The notes beneath the pieces were generated by a model that saw nothing but the letters and a program-made list of their open reading frames with translations, searched no databases and had not been told where the DNA came from. 60,848 nucleotides of DNA from Nitrospirota bacterium (GTDB lineage Bacteria > Nitrospirota > Thermodesulfovibrionia > Thermodesulfovibrionales > UBA6898): NCBI GenBank assembly GCA_016217675.1, contig JACRHC010000075.1, forward strand, positions 1-60,848, read 5' to 3'. The position numbers were made by a program, and so were the translations under genes. Below are positions 1 through 8,317 of this stretch, in pieces; the stretch's first letter is position 1; each line of letters opens with the position of its first letter.

Positions 1-26
1 GCTCCCTTGACCGGGGCCTGTTTTAA

Positions 27-55
27 AGCACTCGAAATAAACATTTCTGAGTGCT
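27..55. repeat. inverted repeat / hairpin at the window edge
   Basis: AGCACTC (27-33) pairs with GAGTGCT (49-55), and the inner arms GAAAT and ATTTC extend the stem with one bulged base. The loop is about four bases. There is no T-run on either side, so an intrinsic terminator is not well supported. It could be the end of an upstream gene lying outside the window, or an mRNA structure. Confidence 0.35.
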
Positions 56-268
56 GCAATATGTGCTAATCACATTCGACAGTCTACCAATTTCGCGTCC
101 TTGTAGGTGTCACCAAGAAATATGATAAGGGAAAAGCTGTCTGGATAGTGGCATGTTATCACAGCGTCCAGATCCCCGAGGCACCGGCTGAGGGCGAGAA
201 CAGAAATTAAAGATCCAACCAGCGCATTGAGCATGGCACCTAACTTCGCCCCTCATCCGCACTTTGCC

Positions 269-296
269 TTGACAAAATGCAGCCTGTATATAGAAT
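269..296 (+). promoter_or_regulatory. sigma70-like promoter of the hydrogenase operon
   Basis: TTGACA at 269-274 and TAGAAT at 291-296 are separated by 16 bases. Transcription would start near 303 and give a leader of about 64 bases before mvhG. This is the only good promoter upstream of five overlapping genes, so it probably drives the whole operon. Confidence 0.55.
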
Positions 297-366
297 AGAC
301 CTTAGTGTTGCATAGCGTCAGGCATACAGAGCCGCAGTTCTCATACGCCTTGCTAAAGGGGAATCC

Positions 367-1356
367 ATGGCTGACAAACCAAAGCTGAGCATGTACTGGG
401 CTGCATCCTGCGGCGGCTGCGAAATAGCGCTCGTCAATATCAATGAAAAGATCATTGACGTGGATGCTGCCTTTGACTTCATGTTCTGCCCCTGTCTGTT
501 AGACACCAAGAAGAAGGATATTGAGGCGCTGCCTGACAAGGCCATAACAATCACACTTTTTAACGGCGCCATCCGGACTGCTGAGAATGAGGAGATGGCG
601 CATCTTCTGCGAAGAAAATCCCAGATCCTTATTGCCTTCGGCTCGTGCGCAACCGAAGGCTGTATCCCCGGCCTCGCCAATCTTCACGCTAAAGACGCAC
701 TGATGAATACCGTCTTTCTCGATAATCCCTCGATCGATAACCCCGGCAAGGTCATTCCCCAGCCCGAGACAAATCTGGCTGAAGGAACTCTTCATCTCCC
801 TGTTTTCTTTGATACGGTGAAGACCCTTGCACAAGTAACTGATGTTGATTTTTTCATCCCTGGCTGTCCTCCGGAACCTCCCCAGATCTGGAATGTGGTA
901 AGTGCTGTCATCAGCGGCGCTGCTCTGCCGCCTAAAGGCAGTGTCATAGGGGCCGGAAGGTCTGCCGTCTGCAATGAATGCGACAGAAAAAAAGAGGACA
1001 AGAAGATATCACGTCTATACAGAACATATGAGATCGTTCCGGAAAGAGAGCCCTGTCTGCTTGACCAGGGGCTGATATGCATGGGCATAGCCACCCGCGA
1101 TGGCTGCGGTGCACTCTGCCCAAAGGTAAATATGCCCTGCACCGGCTGCTATGGCCCGCCGGAAGGGGTGCTCGATCAAGGGGCCAAAATGGTAGCAGCG
1201 CTCGGTTCGGTCATCGATATCGGCGACACCAAAGGCATGACAGAAGACGAGATCTTTCAAAGGATAGATGCAGTCCTCGGCTCAATCCCTGATTATGCAG
1301 GCATGTTCTACAAATACAGTCTGGCAGGATCGATACTGAAAGGAAAAATGTCATGA
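367..1356 (+). CDS. mvhG: MvhG-like [NiFe]-hydrogenase small subunit (group 3c type)
   Basis: Cytoplasmic iron-sulfur electron-transfer subunit that takes electrons from the [NiFe] site of MvhA. The CGGC motif (Cys15, Cys18), the GSCATEGC segment (Cys94, Cys99) and PGCPPEPP (Cys167) are the proximal-cluster signature. A ferredoxin-like tail follows with Cys202/205, 230, 238, 247, 251, 258 and 261, enough for further clusters as in methyl-viologen-reducing hydrogenases. No twin-arginine signal is present, which fits a soluble group 3 enzyme. An AAAGGGG site lies just upstream of the ATG. The stop overlaps the start of mvhA by four bases (ATGA), so the subunits are translationally coupled. Confidence 0.93.
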   Translation: MADKPKLSMYWAASCGGCEIALVNINEKIIDVDAAFDFMFCPCLLDTKKKDIEALPDKAITITLFNGAIRTAENEEMAHLLRRKSQILIAFGSCATEGCIPGLANLHAKDALMNTVFLDNPSIDNPGKVIPQPETNLAEGTLHLPVFFDTVKTLAQVTDVDFFIPGCPPEPPQIWNVVSAVISGAALPPKGSVIGAGRSAVCNECDRKKEDKKISRLYRTYEIVPEREPCLLDQGLICMGIATRDGCGALCPKVNMPCTGCYGPPEGVLDQGAKMVAALGSVIDIGDTKGMTEDEIFQRIDAVLGSIPDYAGMFYKYSLAGSILKGKMS

Positions 1357-2849
1357 AAAATATCAGTATTGATCCGATAACCCGTCTTGAGGGGCATGGC
1401 AAGATCGAGATCTTTCTGGATGAAGAGGGAGATGTTGCCAATACCTATTTCCAGGTGCCTGAGCTCAGGGGCTTTGAGAGGTTCTGTGTCGGCAGGCTGG
1501 CTGAAGATATGCCGGTGATCACGAACAGGATCTGCGGCGTCTGTCCTGAGGCGCACCATATGGCCTCGGTCAAGGCCCTGGACATGCTTTTCAATGTCGA
1601 GCCGCCGCCTGCAGCAAAGAAGATACGGGAACTGCTGTACATGGCCTTCTATGTGACTGACCATACGACACACTTTTATGCGTTAGGCGGCCCTGATTTC
1701 ATCATTGGCCCTGATGCGCCGCCGTCTGAAAGAAACATACTCGGTGTGATCAGGAAGGTCGGGCTCGATATCGGCAAACAGGTGATCGACTGCAGGGCCC
1801 GCAATCATCACGTGATCGAGAAGCTTGGCGGACGCGGCGTACATCTTGCCGGAGGACTTCCTGGCGGCTGGTCCAAGTCTGTTTCAGAAGAGGAACGAAA
1901 AGAGATCGAAGAGACCGCAAAGAAAAATATCGACTTCGCCCTGTTTTCACTCAAGATCTTCGATGACATTGTGCTGAAAAATCAGCAGTATCTTGAGCTG
2001 GTCACCTCAGATGTCTATCTGCATAAGACTTATTATATGGGCACGGTCGATGACAAGAACCGGGTCAACTTTTACGACGGCATGATCAGGATCGTGGACC
2101 CCGAAGGCAGGGAGTTTGCTAAATATCCTGCCTCTGAATATACGCAGCATATAGCCGAGCGGGTCGAGCCCTGGACCTATCTGAAATTCCCTTATCTGAA
2201 AAATGTCGGCTGGAAAGGGCTTGTGGACGGCATAGACAGCGGTGTTTATATTGCCACGCCTCTTTCCCGTCTGAATGTCTCTGACTCCATGGCAACGCCT
2301 CTGGCCCAGGAGCTTTTCGAACGCATGTTCGAGACCTTCGGCTCAAAAAAGGTCAATGGCAGGTATCAGCCGATCCATCATCGGCTGGCAACGCATTGGG
2401 CGCGGCTGATCGAGCTGCTTTATGCGTCTGAACATATGCTTGAGCTTAGCCAGGACCCTGAGATAACCTCGCCTGATGTAAGAACCATTCCGCAGCAGAT
2501 AACAGGGGTCGGCATCGGATCGGTCGAGGCGCCGCGCGGCACGCTCACGCATCACTATGTCAGTGACGAGCGGGGTGTGCTCACCAGTGCGAACCTTATC
2601 GTCGGCACAACAAACAATTATGCACCCATGAGCATGTCGATCAAGCGGGCAGCAGAAAAACTTATCTCAAAAGGCAACATAGTCGAAGAAGGTATGCTGA
2701 ACAGGATCGAGATGGCCTTCCGGCTTTATGATCCCTGTCTCTCCTGCGCAACCCATTCCCTGCCCGGCCAGATGCCGATGAAGGTGATCATCAGGAACAG
2801 CAGCAATGAAATTATCAGGACGCTGCAGAGGGGTGGATCAGGCGCATGA
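1353..2849 (+). CDS. mvhA: MvhA-like [NiFe]-hydrogenase large (catalytic) subunit
   Basis: Carries the [NiFe] active site that splits or forms H2. Both ligand motifs are intact: RICGVCPEAH (Cys61, Cys64) near the N-terminus and DPCLSCATH (Cys462, Cys465, His468) near the end. Thirty residues follow His468; in this family they are removed by a maturation protease after nickel insertion, and that protease is the next gene. Length (498 aa) is normal for Mvh/Vhu-type large subunits. All four metal ligands are cysteine, so this is not a selenocysteine form. It overlaps both neighbours by four bases. Confidence 0.94.
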   Translation: MKNISIDPITRLEGHGKIEIFLDEEGDVANTYFQVPELRGFERFCVGRLAEDMPVITNRICGVCPEAHHMASVKALDMLFNVEPPPAAKKIRELLYMAFYVTDHTTHFYALGGPDFIIGPDAPPSERNILGVIRKVGLDIGKQVIDCRARNHHVIEKLGGRGVHLAGGLPGGWSKSVSEEERKEIEETAKKNIDFALFSLKIFDDIVLKNQQYLELVTSDVYLHKTYYMGTVDDKNRVNFYDGMIRIVDPEGREFAKYPASEYTQHIAERVEPWTYLKFPYLKNVGWKGLVDGIDSGVYIATPLSRLNVSDSMATPLAQELFERMFETFGSKKVNGRYQPIHHRLATHWARLIELLYASEHMLELSQDPEITSPDVRTIPQQITGVGIGSVEAPRGTLTHHYVSDERGVLTSANLIVGTTNNYAPMSMSIKRAAEKLISKGNIVEEGMLNRIEMAFRLYDPCLSCATHSLPGQMPMKVIIRNSSNEIIRTLQRGGSGA

Positions 2850-3346
2850 AGACCGTGATCATAGGGCTTGGCAATCCGATCCTTACGGATGACAGCGTCG
2901 GGATGAAGGTGTCCCGTGCCATCAGAGAGCACTTTAATCAGCAGGACGAAACCACCATGACAGGCGGCACGATCGATGTCAAGGAGGTCTATGCAGGCGG
3001 CATCAGGCTTATGGATGCAATGACCGGCTATGATCGGGCCTGTATTGTGGATGCCATGGTGACCGGCAGATCTGATCCTGGCGCGGTGAGCGAGTTTGGG
3101 CTTGATGAACTCTGCAGTACAAGGAATATGGTCTGTACGCATGACACGAACCTTTCAACTGCGATCGAACTTGGCAGGATGCTCGATCTTCATCTCCCTT
3201 CAACGATAAAAATATGGGGTATAGAGGCAGGTGACGTAACCTCGTTCAGTGAAGAACTGACCTATGAGGTTGAGCAGGCTGTTCCTGTTGCGGTCAAGGC
3301 GATACTCGACGAGCTCAATATCTGCTGCCAAGAGGAACTGCCATGA
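2846..3346 (+). CDS. hydrogenase maturation endopeptidase (HyaD/HybD/HycI family)
   Basis: Nickel-dependent protease that clips the C-terminal extension of the large subunit, allowing closure of the [NiFe] site. The N-terminus shows the family motif GLGNPILTDDSVG with Asp15/Asp16, a later Asp in CIVDAM, and HDTNL carrying the expected metal-binding His. At 166 aa it has the usual size. It lies between mvhA and hdrA with four-base overlaps on both sides, so it almost certainly matures this MvhA. I leave the symbol open because HyaD, HybD, HycI and FrcD paralogues cannot be told apart here. Confidence 0.9.
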   Translation: MKTVIIGLGNPILTDDSVGMKVSRAIREHFNQQDETTMTGGTIDVKEVYAGGIRLMDAMTGYDRACIVDAMVTGRSDPGAVSEFGLDELCSTRNMVCTHDTNLSTAIELGRMLDLHLPSTIKIWGIEAGDVTSFSEELTYEVEQAVPVAVKAILDELNICCQEELP

Positions 3347-5304
3347 AAACAGGCGTCTATTTCTGTAAATGCGGAACAAATATATCTGACAAGATCGATG
3401 CTGAGAAAGTCAGGGACAGTCTGGCCAAAAAGTACCCCGGCATACATTTCAAGACCGTTGATTTTATCTGTTCAGAGGAAGGCCAGGGAGCTGTAGAGAA
3501 GGACCTTGCTGAAAACAATATCGAACGAGTCGTGATCTCGGCCTGCACGCCCAGAGAGCATGAAAACACCTTCATGCGGATGCTCTCCAGGGCCGGCCTG
3601 AATCCCTATCTCATGCAGATGGTGAATGTCCGCGAGCAGATAGCCTGGGTCACCGAGGAAAAAGACAGGGCCACTGAAAAGGCAGGACGATCTATACGGT
3701 CAGCGGTGAACCGGGTTCAGCTTCACGAGCCTCTGCAAAAAAAAGAAATCGATATATGTCCTGACGCGCTCGTTATAGGGGCAGGTCCTGCCGGACTCAA
3801 GACTGCACTGACCATCGCCGGTTCGGGCAGAAAGGTCATTCTGGTCGAGAAGTCCCCGGTTATCGGCGGCATGCCGGTCAGATATGAAGAGCTCTTTCCT
3901 GATATGGAATGCGGTCCCTGCATGCTCGAACCGTTAATGGCAGAGATACTGCATGGCCAATACGCCCAGAATATCGAACTCCTGACTATGGCTGAGGTGA
4001 CAGAAGTTATCGGTTCTTACGGGAACTTTGTTGCCAGCATTAAGCAGAAACCCCGCTTTGCAGATATGCATACCTGTATCGGCTGCGCAGAATGCATCGA
4101 ACCCTGTCCGGTCAGCACAAAGAACCCGTTTAACTGTAATTTGAACGAGCGTAAAGCGATCTCTTTTCCCTTTGCCGGGGCTCTGCCGAATGCACCCTTT
4201 ATCGATGAGAAACTCTGTGTCACTCTCCAGGGCGGTCAGTGCAAAAAATGCCAGGAGGCCTGCCCGGTCGAGAATGCAATTATGTTTGACGACAGCGAAA
4301 AAGTATATGAGAGAACTATCGGTGCAATAATCATAGCAATTGGTTCAGATCTCTATGACTGCAGAAAGCTGCCCAATCTCGGGTATGGCAAGCTCGGCAA
4401 TATATATACCAGCAAAGAGTTTGAGCGGTTTATGGCTTCCAACGGCCCGACTGACGGCCAGATCAGGACAGCAGCAGGAACTGCCCCTTCAAGTATTGCG
4501 ATTGTGCACTGCGTCGGAAGTCTTGATGCCAATCATAAAGAATACTGCTCGGGAATATGCTGCCAGTATGCCTTTAAGTTCAACCATATGATCGAGAAAG
4601 AAATACCAGGCACCAGGGTCTATCACTTCTACAAAGAACTTGTTGTCCCAGGCAAAGACGAGTTCAGCCTGTACCACCACGCACGATCGAATCCCAACGC
4701 AACCTTTATCAGATACGCTGACATACAGGACCTGTCTGTTTCCGGCGAGGGGAAAAGCAATGTTATTCAGTATAAGGACATCTCCGGGAAGTGCGGAAGT
4801 GTGAATGCGGACATGCTCATACTCTGTCCGGCGGTTATTCCGGCTGAAGAGTCCGGGAAACTCGGGAAGGTTCTGGAAACAGCACGAGACCAGTTCGGTT
4901 TTTTTCAGGAACTGCATGGACGACTGGATTCTGCCCAGTCCAAAATCAAGGGAATATATTTAGCCGGGACCTGCCAGTCGCCAATGGATATTCAAAAGGC
5001 CATGAACCAGGGCATGGCTGCTGCCGGATATATTCTTTCAGGACTCGTTGTGGGCAGAAAGCTCGAGATACAGCCGGTCAACGCTGTGGTTAACAGTGAA
5101 CGCTGCTCCGGATGCAGGGTCTGCATCGGCGCATGCCCGTATAAAGCGATATCTTTCGACACCGAAAAAGAGAAGGCGATCGTGAACGATGTGCTCTGTC
5201 AGGGCTGCGGCACGTGTGTTGCTGCGTGTCCCTCAGCCGCGATCAAAGGCAATCACTTCACCAATGAAGAAATCCTTGCAGAGATCGCAGAGGTGCTGAG
5301 ATGA
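3343..5304 (+). CDS. hdrA: HdrA-like flavin/iron-sulfur subunit of heterodisulfide reductase type
   Basis: HdrA is the FAD protein at which Mvh-HdrABC complexes bifurcate electrons. Seen here: an N-terminal CKCG segment, the FAD loop GAGPAG (146-151), a conserved CGPC (Cys190, Cys193), an inserted ferredoxin motif CxxCxxCxxxCP from Cys245, a further cysteine group near 290-310, and two C-terminal [4Fe-4S] motifs starting at Cys588 and Cys619. At 653 aa it is the length of a single canonical HdrA. The partner subunits HdrB and HdrC, which bind and reduce the disulfide, are not encoded nearby, so the acceptor is unknown. Confidence 0.92.
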   Translation: MKTGVYFCKCGTNISDKIDAEKVRDSLAKKYPGIHFKTVDFICSEEGQGAVEKDLAENNIERVVISACTPREHENTFMRMLSRAGLNPYLMQMVNVREQIAWVTEEKDRATEKAGRSIRSAVNRVQLHEPLQKKEIDICPDALVIGAGPAGLKTALTIAGSGRKVILVEKSPVIGGMPVRYEELFPDMECGPCMLEPLMAEILHGQYAQNIELLTMAEVTEVIGSYGNFVASIKQKPRFADMHTCIGCAECIEPCPVSTKNPFNCNLNERKAISFPFAGALPNAPFIDEKLCVTLQGGQCKKCQEACPVENAIMFDDSEKVYERTIGAIIIAIGSDLYDCRKLPNLGYGKLGNIYTSKEFERFMASNGPTDGQIRTAAGTAPSSIAIVHCVGSLDANHKEYCSGICCQYAFKFNHMIEKEIPGTRVYHFYKELVVPGKDEFSLYHHARSNPNATFIRYADIQDLSVSGEGKSNVIQYKDISGKCGSVNADMLILCPAVIPAEESGKLGKVLETARDQFGFFQELHGRLDSAQSKIKGIYLAGTCQSPMDIQKAMNQGMAAAGYILSGLVVGRKLEIQPVNAVVNSERCSGCRVCIGACPYKAISFDTEKEKAIVNDVLCQGCGTCVAACPSAAIKGNHFTNEEILAEIAEVLR

Positions 5305-5729
5305 CCGATAATAATAATTTTGAGCCAAAGATCATCGGGTTTCTCTGCAACTGGTGCTCCTATGCCGGAGCTGACAAGGCAGGAACCGCACAGACTCCTT
5401 ACCCTCCCAATGTGAATGTTATCAGGGTGATGTGCAGCGGCAGGATAGACCCCCAGTTTGTGCTGAAATCTTTCGAACAGGGCGCTGACGGCGTTATTAT
5501 TCTTGCATGCCATCCCGGTGACTGCCATTACAAAGAGGGCAACTTTCTGGCAGTGCAGCGCTACCGGCTGTTACTCAGAATGCTTGAACCCTTCGGCATA
5601 GAAAAAGAGCGATGCAGGTTCGATTTTGTCTCTGCCGGCGAGGGCGACAAGTTTGTAAGACTCATCACAGAGATGGTGGACACTGTCAGGGCATTGGGGC
5701 CAATGAAAATACCGGCGCAATTTCCATAA
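5301..5729 (+). CDS. mvhD: MvhD-like [2Fe-2S] electron-transfer subunit
   Basis: MvhD links the hydrogenase to HdrA. The whole 142-residue protein fits the family: CNWCSYAGAD (Cys16, Cys19), CSGRID (Cys45) and CHPGDCHY (Cys70, Cys75), followed by the SAGEGDKF segment and a final LGP. All cluster positions are Cys, although some relatives use Sec. It overlaps hdrA by ATGA and closes the coupled run mvhG-mvhA-protease-hdrA-mvhD. The order suggests one complex in which H2 electrons enter HdrA through MvhD. Confidence 0.93.
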   Translation: MTDNNNFEPKIIGFLCNWCSYAGADKAGTAQTPYPPNVNVIRVMCSGRIDPQFVLKSFEQGADGVIILACHPGDCHYKEGNFLAVQRYRLLLRMLEPFGIEKERCRFDFVSAGEGDKFVRLITEMVDTVRALGPMKIPAQFP

Positions 5730-5767
5730 CTTATTGTATAATTCAGAAAAATATTGGGGGAATCATT

Positions 5768-5989
5768 ATGGCAATACAGACTCTTGATGCACGTGGCCTG
5801 AAATGCCCACAGCCAACACTGAAGATCACTGCTATGGCCGTCAGGATGAAACCAGGTGATATTTTGGAAGCTGTTGCTGACTGCCCGACCTTCGAAAAAG
5901 ATGTCAGAGACTGGTGTACTCGTTCCAGGAAGATCCTGCTCTGGATCCGCGATGAAGGCAGCACAAAGAAATGTCAGATCCAGTTCTGA
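5768..5989 (+). CDS. TusA/SirA-family sulfur carrier protein
   Basis: Small (73 aa) sulfur-transfer protein. The family motif GLKCPQPTLK places the persulfide-forming Cys at residue 13, and LDARG in front of it is typical. Extra cysteines at 39, 50 and 69 are not general TusA features. The start is the ATG at 5768, preceded by GGGGGAA at good spacing; an open frame continues upstream but overlaps mvhD and has no such site. It follows mvhD by 38 bases and probably shares its transcript. TusA-like proteins deliver sulfur to tRNA thiolation, molybdenum cofactor enzymes or sulfur-oxidising Hdr systems; which applies here is unknown. Confidence 0.85.
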   Translation: MAIQTLDARGLKCPQPTLKITAMAVRMKPGDILEAVADCPTFEKDVRDWCTRSRKILLWIRDEGSTKKCQIQF

Positions 5990-6105
5990 ACTGACAGATC
6001 GGATTGCTGCTCCGTTGTTGCCCTGATCTATCGGTAAATCATTGACCGTCCTGGCAATGCGGTCCTTCAGACATACTATGCAAAAGTGATTCCGGGGAAA
6101 TGACC

Positions 6106-6627
6106 ATGGATGACAAAAGAAGAAATGACCTGCTCATCGAAGAGCAGAGAAAGCGCAAGGGGAAAGAGACAACCGTAGATGTCGAGGCGGAGCAGGTCAA
6201 GGTTGTGATCTTCACGCTCCGTGACGGTCTCTACGCCTTCCCTGGCGCTGACGTGAAGGAAATCCTGCCCTTGATGGATATTTCCCCGGTCCCCGGGGCA
6301 CCGGACTTTATCCCTGGTCTTATCAACAACCGGGGAGACATTGAGTCGGTCATCAATCTCAACAAATTTCTGGGGCTTCCTGACAGCAATAAGACTGCCG
6401 CCAGCCGGATTATAATGGCCTCGAAGACCGGTCTGCGCTCCGGAATACTTGTGGATGAGGTGCTTGATGTTGTGGATGTGCCGCTTAATTCTATCAAGCC
6501 GCCGCTGTCCACACTCGACCATGCAATAAAGGAACTGGTGACCGGCGAAATGCTATATAACAACAGGACCGTCGTTATGCTCGATATCAGCCGCTTATTT
6601 GAAAAACTGGTTATCCATGAGCCATGA
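6106..6627 (+). CDS. CheW-like adaptor protein 1
   Basis: CheW-domain scaffold connecting receptors to CheA. The core runs from about residue 27, with YAFPGADVKEI, IPGLINNRGDI and VDEVLDVVDV matching the CheW fold. The first 25 residues are charged. Two ATGs lie at 6100 and 6106; GGGG at 6094-6097 is correctly spaced only for 6106, so I use that (173 aa). It opens the chemosensory operon after about 115 bases holding no gene and no strong promoter. A second CheW follows with a small overlap, so the two may serve different array positions. Confidence 0.85.
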   Translation: MDDKRRNDLLIEEQRKRKGKETTVDVEAEQVKVVIFTLRDGLYAFPGADVKEILPLMDISPVPGAPDFIPGLINNRGDIESVINLNKFLGLPDSNKTAASRIIMASKTGLRSGILVDEVLDVVDVPLNSIKPPLSTLDHAIKELVTGEMLYNNRTVVMLDISRLFEKLVIHEP

Positions 6628-7057
6628 CAGGCAAATGGAAACTGATCGTCTCCCCGCAGAGATAGATCTCCTCATGTTCAATTCGGCAGGCGTAAAAATC
6701 GCTGTTGACACGGTCCAGGTAGACGGCATCATGAGCCTTGAACAGGCAGAGCAACATGGGGTCCGCTCCTCCACACTGAATGAAATTCTTGAGCCGGGAA
6801 TAGAGACATCTTCTAACCCCTCAACAATTATTATTTGCAGGGACGGTGGTGAGGCGTACGGGATCAAGGTTGACTGGCTCGACGCTATCGTTACGGTACC
6901 TGTCAAAGCCATACAACCCATCCCGGAACCCCTTTCGTATTTTACAGGCCCGAGAATGTTCTGGGGTGCTGTCCTGCGCGGGGACGATGTGGTTCTGCTC
7001 ATTGATCTGTACCGGCTGAAAGGCCCGAAATCATACAAGGCGGTACCTGCCGCTTGA
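6617..7057 (+). CDS. CheW-like adaptor protein 2 (divergent)
   Basis: A second, more divergent CheW domain. Supporting segments are LLMFNSAGVKIAVDTVQVDGI at the N-terminus, AYGIKVDWLDAIV in the middle and FWGAVLRGDDVVLLIDLYRL at the end, the usual CheW strand order. The ATG at 6617 overlaps the previous gene by 11 bases; ATG 6635, just after that gene's stop and behind ACAGG, is an alternative. The upstream in-frame TTG is unlikely. It is immediately followed by the MCP gene, so it is presumably the receptor-proximal adaptor. Confidence 0.72.
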   Translation: MSHDRQMETDRLPAEIDLLMFNSAGVKIAVDTVQVDGIMSLEQAEQHGVRSSTLNEILEPGIETSSNPSTIIICRDGGEAYGIKVDWLDAIVTVPVKAIQPIPEPLSYFTGPRMFWGAVLRGDDVVLLIDLYRLKGPKSYKAVPAA

Positions 7058-7075
7058 AAGAGAGGACGAAAATAC

Positions 7076-8311
7076 ATGCATAAAATAGCGCTGTTCGAAA
7101 AAGAGGCGACATCGAAGAATCAGCTCATGTTATTGCTTATACTTCCGCTGTTCCTCGCCATCATTGCCTTCACGCTGATTTCCCTGTCTGTGATCAGAAC
7201 CGGCGGAGAAAAACATGTGACAGCCTATGAGCAGGCCCTGCAGGGAGAAGGCAATGCGCCCGTCAGACTGTTTATGGACAGAAACGGAATGATGGCCCGG
7301 GAGCGGGCCCTTTCAGAAGAAACTTCCCGGCTCTTTATAAAACGGGCGGGCCTGCTGTCCGTCTTGCTCCTGCTCTGCACAGGATATATGATAAGCCGCG
7401 TTCAGAAAAGGTTCTATGACAGCATCGAGAAGGCATCTGATGTCGTGAAAAATATGGGGTCCTGCGCCGGCATGCTGTCCATAACCGTAGAGCAGTATGC
7501 TGCGATCTCTGCTGATGAGTCCGCATCAATATCCGAGATTACTTCAACGACTGAGGAGCTATCCGCCTCCTCAACGCAGATTGCCGAACATGCAAAGGCA
7601 GTGGTGGATACTGCCCAGAAAACCTGGGAAGACACGAAAAAGGGCGCAACCGCAATTGAATCAATGATGATGAAGATGGCCGAGATCCATGGGGACAGCC
7701 AGAAGAGTGCCGAGGAGATACTGGCCCTCGGCAAGAAGTCCAGGGAAATCACAAAAGTCATGGAAATCATCAACTCCATTGCCGATCATACGAAGCTGTT
7801 AGCCTTCAACGCTGCGCTTGAGGCGTCCAGTGCAGGCGAGGCAGGTAAGCGGTTTGGGGTTGTTGCAGCGGAGATCCGCCGGCTTGCCGACAGCGTGACA
7901 GAGTCCACGGGCGAGATCGAGGGGAAGATCAACGAAATACAGGAGGCGGTGAACAACCTTGCCGTTGCCTCGGAAAAAAGCTCTCGGGGAATCGAACAGG
8001 GCATGGATTTCTCCTCACAGACAGCATCACTCCTTTCTGATATCGTTGAGGCAGCGCACACCACCATGGACTCTGCCAAGCAGATATCACTTTCCACACA
8101 ACAGCAGAAGACAGCGAACAGCCAGGTAGTAATCGCCCTGCGCGAGATTATGCAGGGCGCAAGCACAACATCTGCCTCTGTTGAATCACTCAGCACCATA
8201 AGTTTTCAGCTTGCAGCTTTGTCCGAGAACCTTGCGCAGATAATCAAAAAACTCGGGTACAAGGGCGATGTATCGCTGCCCGGACCAGCAGAGTGCGGTG
8301 TTAGCGCCTAA
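7076..8311 (+). CDS. methyl-accepting chemotaxis protein with minimal periplasmic loop
   Basis: Membrane chemoreceptor. Transmembrane helix 1 is about residues 17-40 and helix 2 about 89-106, leaving only about 48 residues outside, too short for a usual dCache or four-helix sensor. No clear HAMP domain is seen. A long coiled coil follows, with the kinase-contact hairpin IADHTKLLAFNAALEAS (about 237-253) and AGKRFGVVAAEIRRLA. It lies between cheW and cheB in the same operon, so its adaptation enzymes are encoded alongside. The signal may come through the membrane or through a partner protein. Confidence 0.9.
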   Translation: MHKIALFEKEATSKNQLMLLLILPLFLAIIAFTLISLSVIRTGGEKHVTAYEQALQGEGNAPVRLFMDRNGMMARERALSEETSRLFIKRAGLLSVLLLLCTGYMISRVQKRFYDSIEKASDVVKNMGSCAGMLSITVEQYAAISADESASISEITSTTEELSASSTQIAEHAKAVVDTAQKTWEDTKKGATAIESMMMKMAEIHGDSQKSAEEILALGKKSREITKVMEIINSIADHTKLLAFNAALEASSAGEAGKRFGVVAAEIRRLADSVTESTGEIEGKINEIQEAVNNLAVASEKSSRGIEQGMDFSSQTASLLSDIVEAAHTTMDSAKQISLSTQQQKTANSQVVIALREIMQGASTTSASVESLSTISFQLAALSENLAQIIKKLGYKGDVSLPGPAECGVSA

Positions 8312-8317
8312 GGCTTT

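Larger units (their letters stand above)
1..366. other. intergenic leader, no gene seen
   Basis: No open frame here has a credible start, Shine-Dalgarno and recognisable protein. Apart from the hairpin at 27-55 and the promoter at 269-296, I see nothing that can be named. The region ends with the AAAGGGG ribosome binding site of mvhG. Confidence 0.5.

Noticed and set aside
27..55. Hairpin as a rho-independent terminator
   Set aside because: No T-run follows the stem on either strand.
6599..6616. Upstream TTG start for the second CheW
   Set aside because: It lies deep in the first CheW gene with no ribosome binding site; the ATGs at 6617 and 6635 are better.
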